From Rudaea sp. 3F27F6 (GTDB lineage: Bacteria; Pseudomonadota; Gammaproteobacteria; Xanthomonadales; Rhodanobacteraceae): 64,000 nt of DNA. Where the stretch lies: the NCBI RefSeq assembly GCF_005503555.1, contig NZ_SCNG01000009.1, forward strand, positions 82,038 through 146,037, given 5' to 3'. Positions 63,822 to 64,000 of the stretch are shown piece after piece; positions within the stretch are counted from its first letter, which is position 1; the number at the start of each line of letters is the position of its first letter. The notes under the pieces are model-generated. The model was not told the origin of the DNA, did not search any database, and saw nothing but the letters and a program-made list of their open reading frames with translations. Position numbers and translations under genes: made by a program.

Positions 63822-64000
63822 TTAGGGCGCCGTCACCATCACCTGAATCTGACACGTCGCTCCGGCAGCCAGGCTGCCGCCGCTCAACGACACCGAACCC
63901 GGATTCCCGTTCGTCGCAGTCACCGAACCGCCGCATTGCGCGCCGGCCGGCGTCGATGCCACCGTCATCCCCGCCGGGAAAGTGTCGGTGAACGCGAGCC
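63822..64000 (-). CDS. C-terminal end of a DUF11-type repeat secreted protein (5' part beyond window)
   Basis: The last 58 codons are visible, read from the right edge to a TAA. The pattern LAFTDTFPAGMTVASTP then CGGSVTAT and VSLSGGSLAAGATCQIQV is the conserved C-terminal half of DUF11/beta-sandwich repeats found in large extracellular proteins. A cysteine pair is in its usual place. Nothing can be said about the N-terminus or total length. Confidence 0.75.
   Translation of the reverse strand, partial: LAFTDTFPAGMTVASTPAGAQCGGSVTATNGNPGSVSLSGGSLAAGATCQIQVMVTAP

Noticed and set aside
1..64000. CRISPR arrays, rRNA and tRNA genes
   Set aside because: No regularly spaced identical repeats with unique spacers, and no rRNA or tRNA signature recognised in the window.

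Overview
The window reads as a chromosomal segment of a GC-rich gammaproteobacterium, most likely of the Xanthomonadales/Lysobacterales (perhaps Rhodanobacteraceae). The reasons are a large TonB-dependent receptor coupled to LacI and glycosidases, attC sites of the Xanthomonas integron type, remains of a filamentous phage next to a dif-like site, and an ECF sigma factor paired with a TPR serine/threonine kinase. This placement is inference from gene content.

Left part (1-9,860): a peptide-export and peptide-modification locus. A 53-codon gene (1893-2054, minus strand) encodes a double-glycine leader followed by a 16-residue core, Q-C-N-P, eight Gly, Asp, three Gly. Downstream lie a strong terminator, an HlyD adaptor and a C39-peptidase ABC exporter that runs off the window. 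Divergently transcribed are a gutted ABC ATPase, a double-length HlyD adaptor, a lipoprotein adaptor, a MacB-type permease and a DsbA-like thioredoxin. A HlyC-like acyltransferase overlaps a SelO-like protein, the kind of gene pair used to modify class IIb microcins. I think this is the most novel part of the window.

10,066-19,604: a cyclic-glucan-synthase-like giant without the usual phosphorylase end, a MarR regulator with a perfect 20-bp palindrome divergent from a secreted clan-A glycosidase, a broken kinase and a secreted protein. 19,605-21,460: an integron remnant with two attC sites bounding one membrane-protein cassette; no integrase is visible. 21,716-25,622: NmrA-like protein/LysR, a membrane protein/TetR operon with its operator, and a GIY-YIG nuclease. 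25,890-27,465: a decayed inovirus (dif-like site, regulator, Zot-like gene with an amber codon) plus a recombinase stub.

27,584-38,349: five tightly packed genes matching the E. coli yehP/yehQ/yehI/yehL/yehM set (VWA, SWIM, DUF4132, MoxR AAA+, DUF5682). 38,510-42,897: a membrane metalloprotease, an orphan antitoxin-like protein, and a KfrA-like/tyrosine-recombinase pair sharing an intergenic region with two inverted repeats.

43,075-55,606: a glucan-utilisation locus (GH128, GH13, sugar porter, TonB receptor, GH1, LacI), preceded by a secreted protein whose enlarged paralogue lies at 60,170-62,530. 55,954-59,504: ECF sigma plus kinase. The right end holds an IS3 remnant, a 114-bp MITE-like element with 8-bp target duplications, and the 3' end of a DUF11-type secreted protein gene.
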